Assembly (NCBI GenBank): GCA_018400295.1
Contig: JAGYMZ010000007.1
Coordinates: 18,566-82,565 of the forward strand
Length of the DNA stretch: 64,000 nt
Direction: 5' to 3'
Origin: Bacteroidales bacterium
GTDB taxonomy: Bacteria > Bacteroidota > Bacteroidia > Bacteroidales > B18-G4
Of this stretch, positions 1 to 9,769 are shown piece by piece. The notes under the pieces were generated by a model. It searched no databases, was not told where the DNA came from, and saw only the letters and a list, made by a program, of their open reading frames with translations. Both the position numbers and the translations under genes were made by a program. The first letter of the stretch is position 1; every line of letters starts with the position of its first letter.

Positions 1-189
<189 letters not shown>

Positions 190-386
190 TGAATTCTTGC
201 CGTGAGCAATGATCCAAAATCAGAGCTTTTACCGGGTACCGGACGTGGTCCGGACTTCGTTCAGAACAGCCTGGGATTGCCGGGCAGCTTAAAGGCATGG
301 AGACAGGACCCACTCCCGGACTGCTTGACACGCACAACCCGGTAAAACCGGTCAAGGCATTTTATAAACATGGAATTTGCAATTCA

Positions 387-2249
387 ATGAAATATATTAT
401 ATTGAGCATAGCGATCCTGTTTCTGACCATCCCTTTCACAGGAAATGCACAGGTTCAGAACCGCAGCAGCCAGCAAAATACCCGCCTGCAAAAAAAACAG
501 AAAGAAGAACGGCTTGCATCCACCCATTACCGGAACCGTGAATATGAAAAGGCTGCCGAGATCTATGGCGACCTCTATAAAAAAGAAACATCCCATTATT
601 ATTATACATATCTCTTATATTGCCTGCTGCAACTGAATGATTTTGACGAGGCGGAAAAGATCGCAAAAAAACAGTCCAGGAAACACCGCGACCGCTTAAA
701 ATATTTGGTGGATCTGGGATATGTATATCAGCGGGCAGGAGACCCGGAAAAAGCGGAAAAAGAATTCAATGCGGCCATAGAAAACATACCGGCCAATGTT
801 TACCTTATCAAGGACCTGGCCAATGCATTCTATCTCAGGGGCCAGAATAAAAAAGCCATCGAAACCTACCTGAAAGGCAGGAACATCCTGGACAATGAAA
901 ATGCCTTTCATTTCGAACTGGCCAATCTATACAGGCTCACGGGAAGTTATGACTTGATGATGAAAGAATTGCTGGACCAGGTGGAAGAGGATCCGGGATC
1001 GCTGGACCGTGTTCAGAACAGGTTGCAATCCAGATTGCATGAAGATACCGAAGGGGAACTTACCGGTAAGTTATGGAAAGCCCTGCTGAAAAGGAACCAA
1101 AAGGACCCAGGCAATGTGGCCTATGCTGAAATGCTCCTGTGGATGTCTGTCCAGCAGCAGGATTTCGAATTTGCACTGACCCAGGCCATTTCCCTGGATA
1201 AACGGTACAATGAAGACGGGGGGCGCATATTCGACCTGGCACGCCTTTGCATAAACAATAAGGATTATGAAGCGGCCGTCAAATCGTTTCAGTACATCCT
1301 GGATAAGGGTGAACACAATATTTATTACCTGCCCGCCACGATCGGCCTGTTAAAATCAAAATATCTCAGGATCACCAGTGGATATGAATACGAAGAAAAG
1401 GAGCTGGCCCGGCTTGAAAATGAATACCACAAAGCCCTGGACCTGTACGGCAGGTTTCCGGAAACCATTGAGCTTATGCGGGATCTGGCCCACCTGGATG
1501 CATTTTACCTGGATAAGTTCGACGAAGCCATTGAGATCCTGAACGAAGCTGTGGAGATACCCAACGCACCCCCAAAACAGGTAGCAGAATGCAAGCTGGA
1601 ACTGGCCGATATCTTTCTTTTCATTGGCGAGGTGTGGGAAGCAACCCTTTTATACTCCCAGGTTGAGAAAGCTTTCAAGCATGAACCCACAGGCCATGAA
1701 GCCAAGCTTAAAAATGCCAGACTGGCTTATTACATCGGTGAATTTGAATGGGCCATTGCGCAACTGGATGTGCTCAAATCCGCCACTTCCAAACTTATCG
1801 CCAACGATGCCATGGATATAGCCCTGCTCATCGCCGATAATAAGGATGCGGACAGCAACATGGCAGGACTGAAATATTTTGCCCGGGCCGAATTGCTAAT
1901 GTACCAGAATAAGAATGAACGGGCACTGCAAACCCTGGATTCCATCTATTCGGTAAATTTATTCCATCCCCTTTTCGATGAGATCCTGTTCAAAAAATCG
2001 GAGATCATGATGAAAGCGGGAGAATACATGAAAGCCGACAGTTTGCTGAACCACCTGGTAACGAACTTTACCTATGATATCCTCGCCGATGATGCACTCT
2101 TTATGCGAGCCGACCTTCACGAAAACATCCTTCACAACCCGGAAAAAGCCAGGGAACTGTACCAGCAAATCCTTTTGAACTACCCCGGGAGCCTGTATGC
2201 GGTGGAAGCCAGAAAAAGGTTCCGGCAACTCAGGGGGGATGACATCTAG
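387..2249 (+). CDS. Secreted TPR-repeat protein
   Basis: The protein has 620 residues. The ATG at 387 is chosen over an in-frame ATG at 297 because it opens directly on a signal peptide (residues 1-21, hydrophobic core then a GNA site before Gln). The mature part is almost entirely helical tetratricopeptide repeats; clear units start near residues 45, 100, 135 and 175, and another lies at the C-terminus (AGEYMKADSLL, then NPEKARELYQQILLNYPGS). Such proteins usually act as scaffolds in the periplasm or at the outer membrane. Its TAG stop directly abuts the rsmA start, so the two are probably co-transcribed. No enzymatic domain is visible and the partner is unknown. Confidence 0.8.
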   Translation: MKYIILSIAILFLTIPFTGNAQVQNRSSQQNTRLQKKQKEERLASTHYRNREYEKAAEIYGDLYKKETSHYYYTYLLYCLLQLNDFDEAEKIAKKQSRKHRDRLKYLVDLGYVYQRAGDPEKAEKEFNAAIENIPANVYLIKDLANAFYLRGQNKKAIETYLKGRNILDNENAFHFELANLYRLTGSYDLMMKELLDQVEEDPGSLDRVQNRLQSRLHEDTEGELTGKLWKALLKRNQKDPGNVAYAEMLLWMSVQQQDFEFALTQAISLDKRYNEDGGRIFDLARLCINNKDYEAAVKSFQYILDKGEHNIYYLPATIGLLKSKYLRITSGYEYEEKELARLENEYHKALDLYGRFPETIELMRDLAHLDAFYLDKFDEAIEILNEAVEIPNAPPKQVAECKLELADIFLFIGEVWEATLLYSQVEKAFKHEPTGHEAKLKNARLAYYIGEFEWAIAQLDVLKSATSKLIANDAMDIALLIADNKDADSNMAGLKYFARAELLMYQNKNERALQTLDSIYSVNLFHPLFDEILFKKSEIMMKAGEYMKADSLLNHLVTNFTYDILADDALFMRADLHENILHNPEKARELYQQILLNYPGSLYAVEARKRFRQLRGDDI

Positions 2250-3029
2250 ATGACATCTGATGAATCACCGGCCCGGCCCAGGAAATCCCTCGGACAACAT
2301 TTCCTGCAGGATGAAAACATTGCCCGCAAGATCATATCATTTATTCCCGGCCATAGGCTGACCTTGCTTGAAATCGGTCCGGGCAGGGGTATGCTTACGA
2401 AATACATCCTTCAGAATGATCAGTGGGATCCCTGCTTCATTGAAACAGATAAAGAAGCGGTGGTATACCTGCAAAAAAAGTTTCCGGGGGAGGCGGATCG
2501 CATATTGCATGCAGATTTTTTAAAAACCGACCTGCAGCACCTTCTTCCGGGAGACTTCCACATCGTTGGAAATTTCCCTTACAATATATCCAGCCAGATA
2601 TTCTTCCGTATCCTGGATCATTACAAAAGGGTCAGATCGGTGACATGCATGCTCCAGAAAGAGGTTGCCCGGCGCATTGCCTCGCCCCCTTCAAACAAAC
2701 AATACGGGATACTCAGCGTTCTTCTGCAAACATATTTCGACATCGAATATCTATTCACGGTTTCCGAACATGTGTTCTTCCCGCCCCCAAAGGTGAAATC
2801 CGCCGTTATCCGGCTGACCAACGCAGACAGGCAGGTTGTTCCCGCCGACAATGATCTTTTCAGAAGGGTGGTCAAAACTGCTTTCAACCAGCGACGCAAA
2901 ACCCTGAGGAACGCGCTCAAAGCCCTGGGGCAAGATCTGACTGTACTGCCGGATGAAATATTATCCCTGCGCGCCGAACAGCTTGGTCCCGGGGACTTTA
3001 TCCGCTTATCAGATGCATTATCCCGATAA
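2250..3029 (+). CDS. rsmA: 16S rRNA dimethyladenosine transferase RsmA/KsgA
   Basis: The 259-residue length is normal for the family. It dimethylates two adjacent adenines in helix 45 of 16S rRNA during late 30S assembly, using S-adenosylmethionine. The N-terminus KSLGQHFLQD is the family hallmark. The SAM-binding loop EIGPGRG lies at residues 41-47 and the catalytic NFPY motif at 108-111. The C-terminal helical part includes FNQRRKTLRNAL, typical of RsmA. The start codon follows the upstream stop with no gap, implying translational coupling to the TPR gene. Confidence 0.96.
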   Translation: MTSDESPARPRKSLGQHFLQDENIARKIISFIPGHRLTLLEIGPGRGMLTKYILQNDQWDPCFIETDKEAVVYLQKKFPGEADRILHADFLKTDLQHLLPGDFHIVGNFPYNISSQIFFRILDHYKRVRSVTCMLQKEVARRIASPPSNKQYGILSVLLQTYFDIEYLFTVSEHVFFPPPKVKSAVIRLTNADRQVVPADNDLFRRVVKTAFNQRRKTLRNALKALGQDLTVLPDEILSLRAEQLGPGDFIRLSDALSR

Positions 3030-3287
3030 AAGCATGCTTATTCCGGGGATAATTCGTACTTTTAACACTGCCATGATCAAAACCACCTGCACATTGGACG
3101 TCCTTTCAGTCTGGTTTTCCGGAACTGCACAAATTGACCGCAGCATCCCGGCGAAAAGCCTGTCCGACAGCTCCACCCTGTATAGGCAGGATGCCCGGGT
3201 AATGGCCGGGCAGGAGACCGCAAGGGGCCGACGCTTGCAGTGCGGATAATAACTGTTTTATAGAATGATAAAAGAAAAAACGATACA

Positions 3288-3758
3288 ATGTCGGATACCG
3301 AATATCTTCAAAAAGCCATAGACCTGGCCGCCACCAAATCAAAAAATGGTGACAGGGGGCCCTTCGGAGCAATTGTGGTAATGGATGAAAAGATCATCGC
3401 CGAAGCCTGGAACGAAGTATGGGAAACCAAAGACCCAACAGCCCACGCAGAAGTCATGGCCATCCGGAAGGCTTGCCGGAAAACAGGTTACCACGAATTG
3501 AAAGGGGCCACCATGTATGCCAGCTGCGAACCCTGCCCCATGTGCCTGGGAGCAATATACTGGGCCCGGATAGATAAGGTGGTGTACGCTGCCGGCCGCG
3601 ATGATGCAGCAAAATCGGGGTTCGATGATGCGATCATTCATGAAGATGTTTGTAAGCCGGACAGGGAAAAAAGGATCCTGTTCCACCAGGAGCTGGTGGA
3701 ACAGGGCCGGAAAGTTTTTGATGACTGGAACAAAAACCCGGATAAGAAGATGTATTGA
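3288..3758 (+). CDS. guaD: Guanine deaminase, cytidine-deaminase fold
   Basis: The 156 residues match the length of Bacillus subtilis GuaD, and the catalytic positions fall at the same numbers: zinc ligand His53, proton shuttle Glu55 (HAE), and zinc ligands Cys83 and Cys86 (PCPMC). The segment CLGAIYWAR and the C-terminal aromatic tail are also GuaD-like, which separates it from the tRNA adenosine deaminase TadA. It would convert guanine to xanthine in purine salvage. The 258 bases upstream hold no convincing gene; a 7-bp GC-rich hairpin at 3192-3212 lacks a T run. The gene converges with the FemAB-like gene. Confidence 0.88.
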   Translation: MSDTEYLQKAIDLAATKSKNGDRGPFGAIVVMDEKIIAEAWNEVWETKDPTAHAEVMAIRKACRKTGYHELKGATMYASCEPCPMCLGAIYWARIDKVVYAAGRDDAAKSGFDDAIIHEDVCKPDREKRILFHQELVEQGRKVFDDWNKNPDKKMY

Positions 3759-3802
3759 TCGCAGATCCTGTATTGTAAGTTGTCAATGCAAATGTTCGGC
3801 AA

Positions 3803-4954
3803 TCAAACATGATACCCCCGGGATACCAGCTCTCTGGCCCGGAACCCCGCATACGCTTCGCGGTCCAAAGCATAGTCCCAACACCCTTCGCGGTGGAAAA
3901 TATGCCCTCCGAAACCGGTTTTAAAACGGTAAAGGCCGTACATGGGATGGGAAGGGTCGGCGGAAGGAGAAACACCAAACATATCGTATTCAGTGCAACC
4001 CGCCCGCCTGGCCCTCACAATGGCTTCCCACTGCAGGGCATAAGAAGGCATGCGGTCCCTTTTGTGAGCAGATGAAGCACCGTACAGGTAGGTCGCCCTC
4101 CCACCGGCAATGGCCAGGAACATCCCGGCCAGCGGTTCATTTTCATGCCCGGCCATGAGCAAGCGAATGCGGGCAGGCGAGCGGCGGTTGCCAGATGTCA
4201 TCTCCAACACGGACCGGAAATACATGAGCCCGTCCATGTGAATGCGGTTCCTTTCGGCCGTCCTTGCATAGAGTTCATACCATACACGGATATCCGCGGG
4301 TTCGGCTTCCCAGACCTGTATCCCGCGCCGGAAGGATAGCCGGACATTATAGCGCGTTTTGGGTTTCATGCGGCGCAACAGCTCATCCTCCGGCCGTGTA
4401 AGGTCCAGATAAACCGTGTTGGCAGGCAGCACATCGCCAGGGGCTTTATGCAGGTTCCAGGTGTCTGTGTCAAAATTCATCCTGAGTTCCCGTATTTCTG
4501 CATCCGGAGGTCCGATCCAGCGGCCGTCCGGTGTATAATAATCCTTTTCCCGTGCCCAGGGGGATTCCCACAGAAGGTCATAACGGATAAAAAGGCAATC
4601 GGGGGGTAGATGTTCACGAAGTTTTACCGACAAGCTCTCCAGATATTTTCCACGCTCCTCTTCCCGGGGTTCCACGAGAGGACCATAAGGTACATAAGCC
4701 ATGCGAGAACCCGGACCCAGATCCCGGATCACCACCAGGAGATCCGTCAATGCACATTCATGGGTAGCGTTTTGGTTGTATTCCGGGACAAAAGCATCGC
4801 AACCCCGGCGCATCCGTTCCGGGTCCGAATGCACATCGAAGGCACGGACCCCATATCCCTGCCCGGACTTAACCTGCGCCCAGAAAGCATTCTGCTGCAA
4901 TACCGGGGTGGGATACAAACGGAATGGATTTTTAGGCTCTACTTCGACATGCAT
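3803..4954 (-). CDS. FemA/FemB-family (GNAT-fold) aminoacyltransferase-like protein
   Basis: The protein has 383 residues. The N-terminal LQQNAFWAQVKSGQGYG resembles the start of FemABX peptidoglycan-bridge transferases. The central part (MKPKTRYNVRLSFRRGI, then ERNRIHMDG) and the C-terminal GNAT segment (YLYGASSAHKR, ALQWEAI, GCTEYDMFGVSP) also fit that family. Characterised FemABX enzymes add amino acids from aminoacyl-tRNA to the lipid II stem peptide, whereas most Bacteroidota cross-link peptidoglycan directly, so the substrate here is uncertain. The gene is monocistronic with its own strong promoter (TTG-N20-TACTTTTG) just upstream on the same strand. Cytoplasmic; no signal peptide. Confidence 0.75.
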   Translation of the reverse strand: MHVEVEPKNPFRLYPTPVLQQNAFWAQVKSGQGYGVRAFDVHSDPERMRRGCDAFVPEYNQNATHECALTDLLVVIRDLGPGSRMAYVPYGPLVEPREEERGKYLESLSVKLREHLPPDCLFIRYDLLWESPWAREKDYYTPDGRWIGPPDAEIRELRMNFDTDTWNLHKAPGDVLPANTVYLDLTRPEDELLRRMKPKTRYNVRLSFRRGIQVWEAEPADIRVWYELYARTAERNRIHMDGLMYFRSVLEMTSGNRRSPARIRLLMAGHENEPLAGMFLAIAGGRATYLYGASSAHKRDRMPSYALQWEAIVRARRAGCTEYDMFGVSPSADPSHPMYGLYRFKTGFGGHIFHREGCWDYALDREAYAGFRARELVSRGYHV

Positions 4955-4978
4955 AGAAGCTGTTTTTCATGCGGGCGG

Positions 4979-5009
4979 CAAAAGTAAGGAAAAGACCATG
5001 AAATGTCAA
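4979..5009 (-). promoter_or_regulatory. Bacteroidota-type promoter of the FemAB-like gene
   Basis: Read on the minus strand, TTG (5007-5009), a 20-base spacer and TACTTTTG (4979-4986) match the Bacteroidota primary-sigma consensus TTG-N19-21-TAnnTTTG. The expected transcript start is near 4972, leaving a leader of under 20 bases before the ATG at 4954. Confidence 0.75.
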
Positions 5010-5050
5010 CACGATATTCGCTGATGGTGCCACATGTGCATGAACCTATC

Positions 5051-5683
5051 TCAGGAAATCTTCTCAATCCTGCCCAGGCCGGACTGCCGGCTGTTCAGGA
5101 TAGGGCTTCCCCGGTATTTGACCCTGCCGATGCCGCTTGAATTGACGTCCAGCGTCCCGGTGGCATGCACGATGCATTCCCCGACCCCCCGGGAATCCAC
5201 GGTGACATCCCGGGCCTCCAGATCATAGGCATTGATCTTGCCGGTACCTGAGACCTCAACATGGTGCTGTTCCGCTCTACCGCGGATTTCAATCTCGCCC
5301 ACCCCTTTCAATATGGTCGTGAGGGCCCTGGCCTCCACTTCCAGGAACATGGAGCCCACCCCGGTATTGATCACCTGAATGTTTTTTCCTTTCAACATTT
5401 CCCGGCTTACCATCTTGCCTGCACCTTTCACCTTGCACATCATAATATCCCCGGCAGTAACCGTAATATCCAGGCGGGGCATGGATATCAGCCAAACAGG
5501 AAATGGGTCCCGGAAGGAAATGATCAGCTCGCCGTTTTGTACCTTCGTCCGGATCTTCCCGTAAATGTCCTGATTGGACGCTATCTCAACCGAATGCTTA
5601 TCACCCTGTTGTATGTATACATTGCCAATACCTTTCAGGATGATGGAATGAAATGCCGGCAATGCTCTTTTCTCGGAATACAT
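5051..5683 (-). CDS. GIN-domain (DUF2807) protein without signal peptide
   Basis: The 210-residue protein consists of short beta repeats with alternating Gly/Val patterns: LKGIGNVYIQQGD, VKGAGKM, NTGVGSM, LKGVGEIEIRG, SGTGKI, SRGVGECIV, SSGIGRVKYRG. This is the head_GIN/DUF2807 beta-helix found widely in Bacteroidota. Relatives normally carry a signal peptide or lipobox and are thought to act at the cell surface. Here translation starts at MYSEKRALPAF and an in-frame stop two codons upstream rules out an N-terminal extension. No enzymatic role is known. The AT-rich upstream region (5684-5760) shows no perfect promoter box on the minus strand. Confidence 0.82.
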   Translation of the reverse strand: MYSEKRALPAFHSIILKGIGNVYIQQGDKHSVEIASNQDIYGKIRTKVQNGELIISFRDPFPVWLISMPRLDITVTAGDIMMCKVKGAGKMVSREMLKGKNIQVINTGVGSMFLEVEARALTTILKGVGEIEIRGRAEQHHVEVSGTGKINAYDLEARDVTVDSRGVGECIVHATGTLDVNSSGIGRVKYRGSPILNSRQSGLGRIEKIS

Positions 5684-5846
5684 AGGCTATGGATTTTAAT
5701 TTTGATTTTAATTTTCAATATTAAGGAAAATATGTTATATTTACATTGTTGTCCTCCAAGTCATTAATAATAAGGAACAAAACTGGTCTTTATCGATGTT
5801 TCGAAACTGAAAGACAATGCATGTTCTTTTTAATGCGTCATATGAT

Positions 5847-6221
5847 ATGAAAAAAGTATACGTTCGTAAAATGGTCGTTGCGGGATTGGTGGTTGTGCTT
5901 GCAGTTATGATATCCTGCAAAGAAAAAACGCCTCCTCCCGGGGAAAAGAAAAAACCCAAGAAAGCGGTGCAGGTAAAAAAAGAGCCCATACAAAAGGATA
6001 CCATCAAAAAAACTCCTGCCCTGCCTCCGGAAAAGAAAGAGCCGGAGAAAAAAGCGCCCGAAATTTACATGGTCGAAAAAGACGACTGGCTGTATAAGAT
6101 CGCCCGGCAAGAATTCGGCACGGATAAGAAATGGCGTGAGATTTACCGGGCGAACCAGGAAAAGATCGATGATCCGGACCTGATATTTCCGGGACAGGAG
6201 CTGGTGCTGCCGGGGAAATAG
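5847..6221 (+). CDS. LysM-domain lipoprotein
   Basis: The ATG at 5847 gives 124 residues and opens on a lipoprotein signal (hydrophobic 9-23, then MISC with lipidated Cys24). An upstream ATG at 5817 would bury the signal. A Lys/Pro-rich linker (residues 25-72, repeated PPEKKEPEKK-like blocks) leads to one C-terminal LysM domain (about 73-122: VEKDDWLYKIARQEFG, then FPGQELVLP). LysM binds N-acetylglucosamine in peptidoglycan, so the protein probably tethers a membrane to the wall through a flexible spacer. It stands alone between genes of opposite strand. Confidence 0.83.
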   Translation: MKKVYVRKMVVAGLVVVLAVMISCKEKTPPPGEKKKPKKAVQVKKEPIQKDTIKKTPALPPEKKEPEKKAPEIYMVEKDDWLYKIARQEFGTDKKWREIYRANQEKIDDPDLIFPGQELVLPGK

Positions 6222-6302
6222 GTTAGGATTGTCGATCCTGAATTCTGAATTTACGATATGCATTTTCGATCGGAAATCGCACATCGTAAATACCAGCCTG
6301 CA

Positions 6303-9300
6303 TCACTCTTTCTCCCACTCCGGTATCCTGCCGGGTGTCCAGGGGGCTTCGGCTTTTTCAAGTGCGTCCTGTAATGCCTGTATCTTTACATCCTTTATTT
6401 CCTTAAGCTGTTCCAGGATAGGCGGGAACTCCCTGCTGAGGATCTTGTACATATTGCGCTGGGTTTCCGTAATGGCTGAAGTGGAACTCCAGTGGGAATA
6501 TACCAGTGCATTCATCCGCTCGTAAATGCTCGGTGGTGCCGGCCAGTTTTCCTCGCGGCTCGCCTTGGGATCCTGCCCATGGAATTTCCAGTTGATCCCG
6601 TCCAGCGCCTCTTCCACATCCACAGCTTTGGCCATAAGGTCCTCCGACAGTTCCGGCGTACGCAGAATGGCCTGCCTGATATACTGGACCTGCTCCATCA
6701 GTTCCCTGGATGCCCTGTCGGCTCCGTACACCGCACGGATAAGCTTGCCCACCTTTTTCTCAAAGGCCACCATGGCTTCCCGGTCTTCAGCCGGAAGGGT
6801 GGTGTTTTGCAGTACTTTCGCAGTGATCTCCACCGGCCCGGCCAGTTTCTCAACCTCACCACGGTGGTACATGGCCACATCCACATAATAGGTACCGGGC
6901 ATGGCATAATTGATGTCGCCGCCATCGTTCAGCGGGTCGAATTTCTTATCCTTGATAGAAACCGGATAGACACTGGGATACCGGAGGTTCCAGGTCAACC
7001 GTTTGATGCCTTTGGACGCCCGTTTGGTGATCTTCTTGATGGGCGTACTGTCCCGGTCGTAAATGGTAAAGATCAGGTAAGGGGAGATCTCTTTTTCCTC
7101 TGCCCGGAGCGCATCCATGGCAGGAATGGGCACAGGTTTTTTATCCCTGATCAGCGCTTTCTCCTTCTTCTTCCTTTCCTGTTTCAGCGTCTTGGGCACT
7201 TCCTTGATGTAATAGGTTATGGTGGCGCCGAAATCCGGGTTTCCGGCGGTCCAGAACATGGATCCCTGTCCGTAATACCCACGGGTCTGCACATACATCA
7301 GTGCATCCTTCACCGGGAAAATATGGGCTTCCTTATCCAGCAGCGCCTGGTCGAGGTCCCGAAGGGGAGTGTAATCATGCAGAATGTAGAAACCCCGCCC
7401 GAAGGTAGCCACCACAAGATCGTTCTCCCTTTCCTGGATGACCATATCCCGAACGGAGATGGTCGGGATACCGGATTTCAGCCGGGTCCATATCTTGCCT
7501 CCGTCAACGCTGAAATACACGCCGAACTCGCTCCCGGCAAAAAGCAGGTCTTCCTTTACATGGTCCTGTTCCAGGGTATGGATGGTTTCGTCTTCCGGGA
7601 GGTTTGCGGCAATGGACCCCCAGGTCCGGCCCTTGTCCTCGCTCTTTAGTATATAAGGCTTGAAATCGTCACGCTTGCGGTTGTCAAAGGAAGCATAGAC
7701 CACGTTGGCATCGTGCTTTGAGGGCATGATATCGCTGACGTAAGTATATTCGGGCACGTCCGGGAATTCACCAACCTTTCTCCAGGTTTCACCGGCATCT
7801 TCAGTAATTTGTATGAGTCCATCGTCGGTACCCACATAGATCAGGTCTTCCTGTACCGGCGACTCGGCCAGGGAAATGATGGTCCCGAAGAGAGAGGTGG
7901 ACACATCCTTGGCAACGGCATCGATGCTCCAGTAACGCCCCATGACCGGCCAGGTGTTGCGGTCGATCTTACGGGTCAGGTCCCCGCTGATCTTCCTCCA
8001 GCTGTTACCGCGGTTGTCGCTACGGAACAGGTAATTGGCACCAATATACAGACGCGTGGGGGAATGTGGTGAGATGATAAAGGGCGTGTTCCAGTTCCAT
8101 TTGAAGGTACTGTCGCTGACGTCTGGCTGAGGCTTGATGCCCAGGCGTTCACCGCTTTTCTTATCGTACCGGTAAATATTCCCGTACTGGTATTCCGAGT
8201 AAACGATGTCGGGATTGCCCGGCTCAATGGCTTGCCAGAAACCGTCCCCCCCCAGGGTCACGATCCAGTCGTAGCTGTTCACACCCTGTGAACTGGTATT
8301 CCGGGAAGGGCCGCCCAGACTTGAATTGTCCTGTGTCCCCCCATACACCCAGTAAAAGGGTTCGCTGTCGTCGACGGCCACACGGTAAAACTGGGTCACC
8401 GGCAGGTTGGTCATGAACTTGAAATGGCTGCCCCCGTCAAAGGTTTCGTAAAGCCCGCCGTCGCTTCCGATCAGGAAATGTTCGGTATCTTCCGGATCGA
8501 TCCACAGGGCATGGTCGTCTACATGCCGGCTTTTGTTGCCGACCCTTTTCCAGGTTTTACCACCGTCTTCCGTGACCTTGGAAATGGTTTCCATGGAATA
8601 GACCTTGTCTACGTCTTTGGGGTCGCAGTAGATCTCGTTATAATACTGTCCGCTGGCGTGGTGGCTGCTCATTTTTGACCAGGAAGCGCCCCGGTCGGTG
8701 GAGCGGAAGAATCCGCCTTTATCTTCGGCAGCTTCGATGATGGCATACACCACATCGGGGTTGACCGGGGAAACGGCAATGCCGATCCCGCCCATATCCA
8801 CGGAAGGCAATCCTTTGGTAAGTTTTTCCCAGTTGTTGCCTCCGTCGGTGGACTTGTAAATGGCCGATTCAGGTCCCCCGCCGATCTTGGTAAACACGTG
8901 CCTTCTGCGCTGTTCCGAAGTAGCATAGATCACATCCGGATCCCTGGGGTCAAAAACCACGTTGTTCACGCCGGTGTGTTCGGAGATCTCCAGGACTTTC
9001 TCCCAGGTTTCCCCGCCGTCTATGGTTTTGTAGAGTCCGCGGTCCCCTCCTTCACCCCAGAGTGAACCCTCGGCGGCCACATAGACCACGTCTGAACTCC
9101 TGGGGTCAATGATGATGTTCCCGATGTGCCGGGAATTTTCCAATCCCTTGTGTTTCCATGACTTGCCCCCGTCTTCCGACTTGTATACCCCATCACCGTA
9201 ACTTACCGAACGCTGGTGGTTGTTCTCGCCGGTCCCTGCCCAGATGGTATGCGGGTTCCCGGGGTCCATGGCCAGGCAGCCTATGGAATAGGAACCGTAC

Positions 9301-9602
9301 TTATCGAATACGGGACTGAAAGTGGTCCCGCCGTTGGTGGTTTTCCATATATTCCCCGAAGCAATACCCACGTAATATATGCTGTGGTCTTCCGGGTGGA
9401 CAACAATATCGGAAATACGGCCGGAGGCAAGGGCCGGCCCGATGCCCCTCCATTTGAGGCCGCTGACGATGCCCGATTTGATGGTGTCGTTTTGTTCTTT
9501 GTCTTTTTTCTTTTTGGCCTGCGCCTGGAAGCCGAAGGCAACCATGGCCAACATGAGCAGCACCAGGACGCAACAATGATTGGAAAATCTTTTGTACATC
9601 AT
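6303..9602 (-). CDS. Large secreted BNR/Asp-box repeat (VPS10/sortilin-like beta-propeller) protein
   Basis: The protein has 1099 residues. A signal peptide spans about residues 1-29 (two adjacent ATGs, at 9602 and 9599, are possible starts). The first 750 residues carry at least nine Asp-box repeats of the form S/T-x-D-x-G-x-x-W (SEDGGKSW, TIDGGETW, STDGGNNW, TEDGGKTW, TEDAGETW, SEDKGRTW, SVDGGKIW), indicating one or two beta-propellers like those of sortilin and sialidases. The C-terminal 300 residues are charged, with a beta-rich segment (TWNLRYPSV) and helices. Homologues are often annotated as glycosyl hydrolases without proof. It is divergently transcribed from the dodecin-like gene. 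Confidence 0.8.
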   Translation of the reverse strand: MMYKRFSNHCCVLVLLMLAMVAFGFQAQAKKKKDKEQNDTIKSGIVSGLKWRGIGPALASGRISDIVVHPEDHSIYYVGIASGNIWKTTNGGTTFSPVFDKYGSYSIGCLAMDPGNPHTIWAGTGENNHQRSVSYGDGVYKSEDGGKSWKHKGLENSRHIGNIIIDPRSSDVVYVAAEGSLWGEGGDRGLYKTIDGGETWEKVLEISEHTGVNNVVFDPRDPDVIYATSEQRRRHVFTKIGGGPESAIYKSTDGGNNWEKLTKGLPSVDMGGIGIAVSPVNPDVVYAIIEAAEDKGGFFRSTDRGASWSKMSSHHASGQYYNEIYCDPKDVDKVYSMETISKVTEDGGKTWKRVGNKSRHVDDHALWIDPEDTEHFLIGSDGGLYETFDGGSHFKFMTNLPVTQFYRVAVDDSEPFYWVYGGTQDNSSLGGPSRNTSSQGVNSYDWIVTLGGDGFWQAIEPGNPDIVYSEYQYGNIYRYDKKSGERLGIKPQPDVSDSTFKWNWNTPFIISPHSPTRLYIGANYLFRSDNRGNSWRKISGDLTRKIDRNTWPVMGRYWSIDAVAKDVSTSLFGTIISLAESPVQEDLIYVGTDDGLIQITEDAGETWRKVGEFPDVPEYTYVSDIMPSKHDANVVYASFDNRKRDDFKPYILKSEDKGRTWGSIAANLPEDETIHTLEQDHVKEDLLFAGSEFGVYFSVDGGKIWTRLKSGIPTISVRDMVIQERENDLVVATFGRGFYILHDYTPLRDLDQALLDKEAHIFPVKDALMYVQTRGYYGQGSMFWTAGNPDFGATITYYIKEVPKTLKQERKKKEKALIRDKKPVPIPAMDALRAEEKEISPYLIFTIYDRDSTPIKKITKRASKGIKRLTWNLRYPSVYPVSIKDKKFDPLNDGGDINYAMPGTYYVDVAMYHRGEVEKLAGPVEITAKVLQNTTLPAEDREAMVAFEKKVGKLIRAVYGADRASRELMEQVQYIRQAILRTPELSEDLMAKAVDVEEALDGINWKFHGQDPKASREENWPAPPSIYERMNALVYSHWSSTSAITETQRNMYKILSREFPPILEQLKEIKDVKIQALQDALEKAEAPWTPGRIPEWEKE

Positions 9603-9640
9603 GCTATTGAATTTTGGTTAGGTTTGAGCAACTAAAGGTA

Positions 9641-9648
9641 CAAAGATA
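9641..9648 (-). promoter_or_regulatory. -7 promoter box of the BNR-repeat gene
   Basis: On the minus strand the sequence reads TATCTTTG, a perfect TAnnTTTG box, about 39 bases before the start codon. No TTG is found at the expected -33 distance. Confidence 0.55.
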
Positions 9649-9769
9649 ATGTGAAACGGGGAACGGGATGTGTGACTGGTAAAATGAGAAGGGCGAGTTG
9701 TTGATTATAAATGCGTTGGATCGCGTGCCCGGTTTTAAATGGATGAGGCGATTGGGCGACACAATCTTC

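Noticed and set aside
3192..3212. GC-rich 7-bp hairpin between rsmA and guaD as a terminator
   Set aside because: No T run follows and it lies 160 bases after the rsmA stop.
6492..7649. 385-codon plus-strand frame opposite the BNR-repeat gene
   Set aside because: Shadow of a real gene with Asp-box repeats; no signal, motif or ribosome site.
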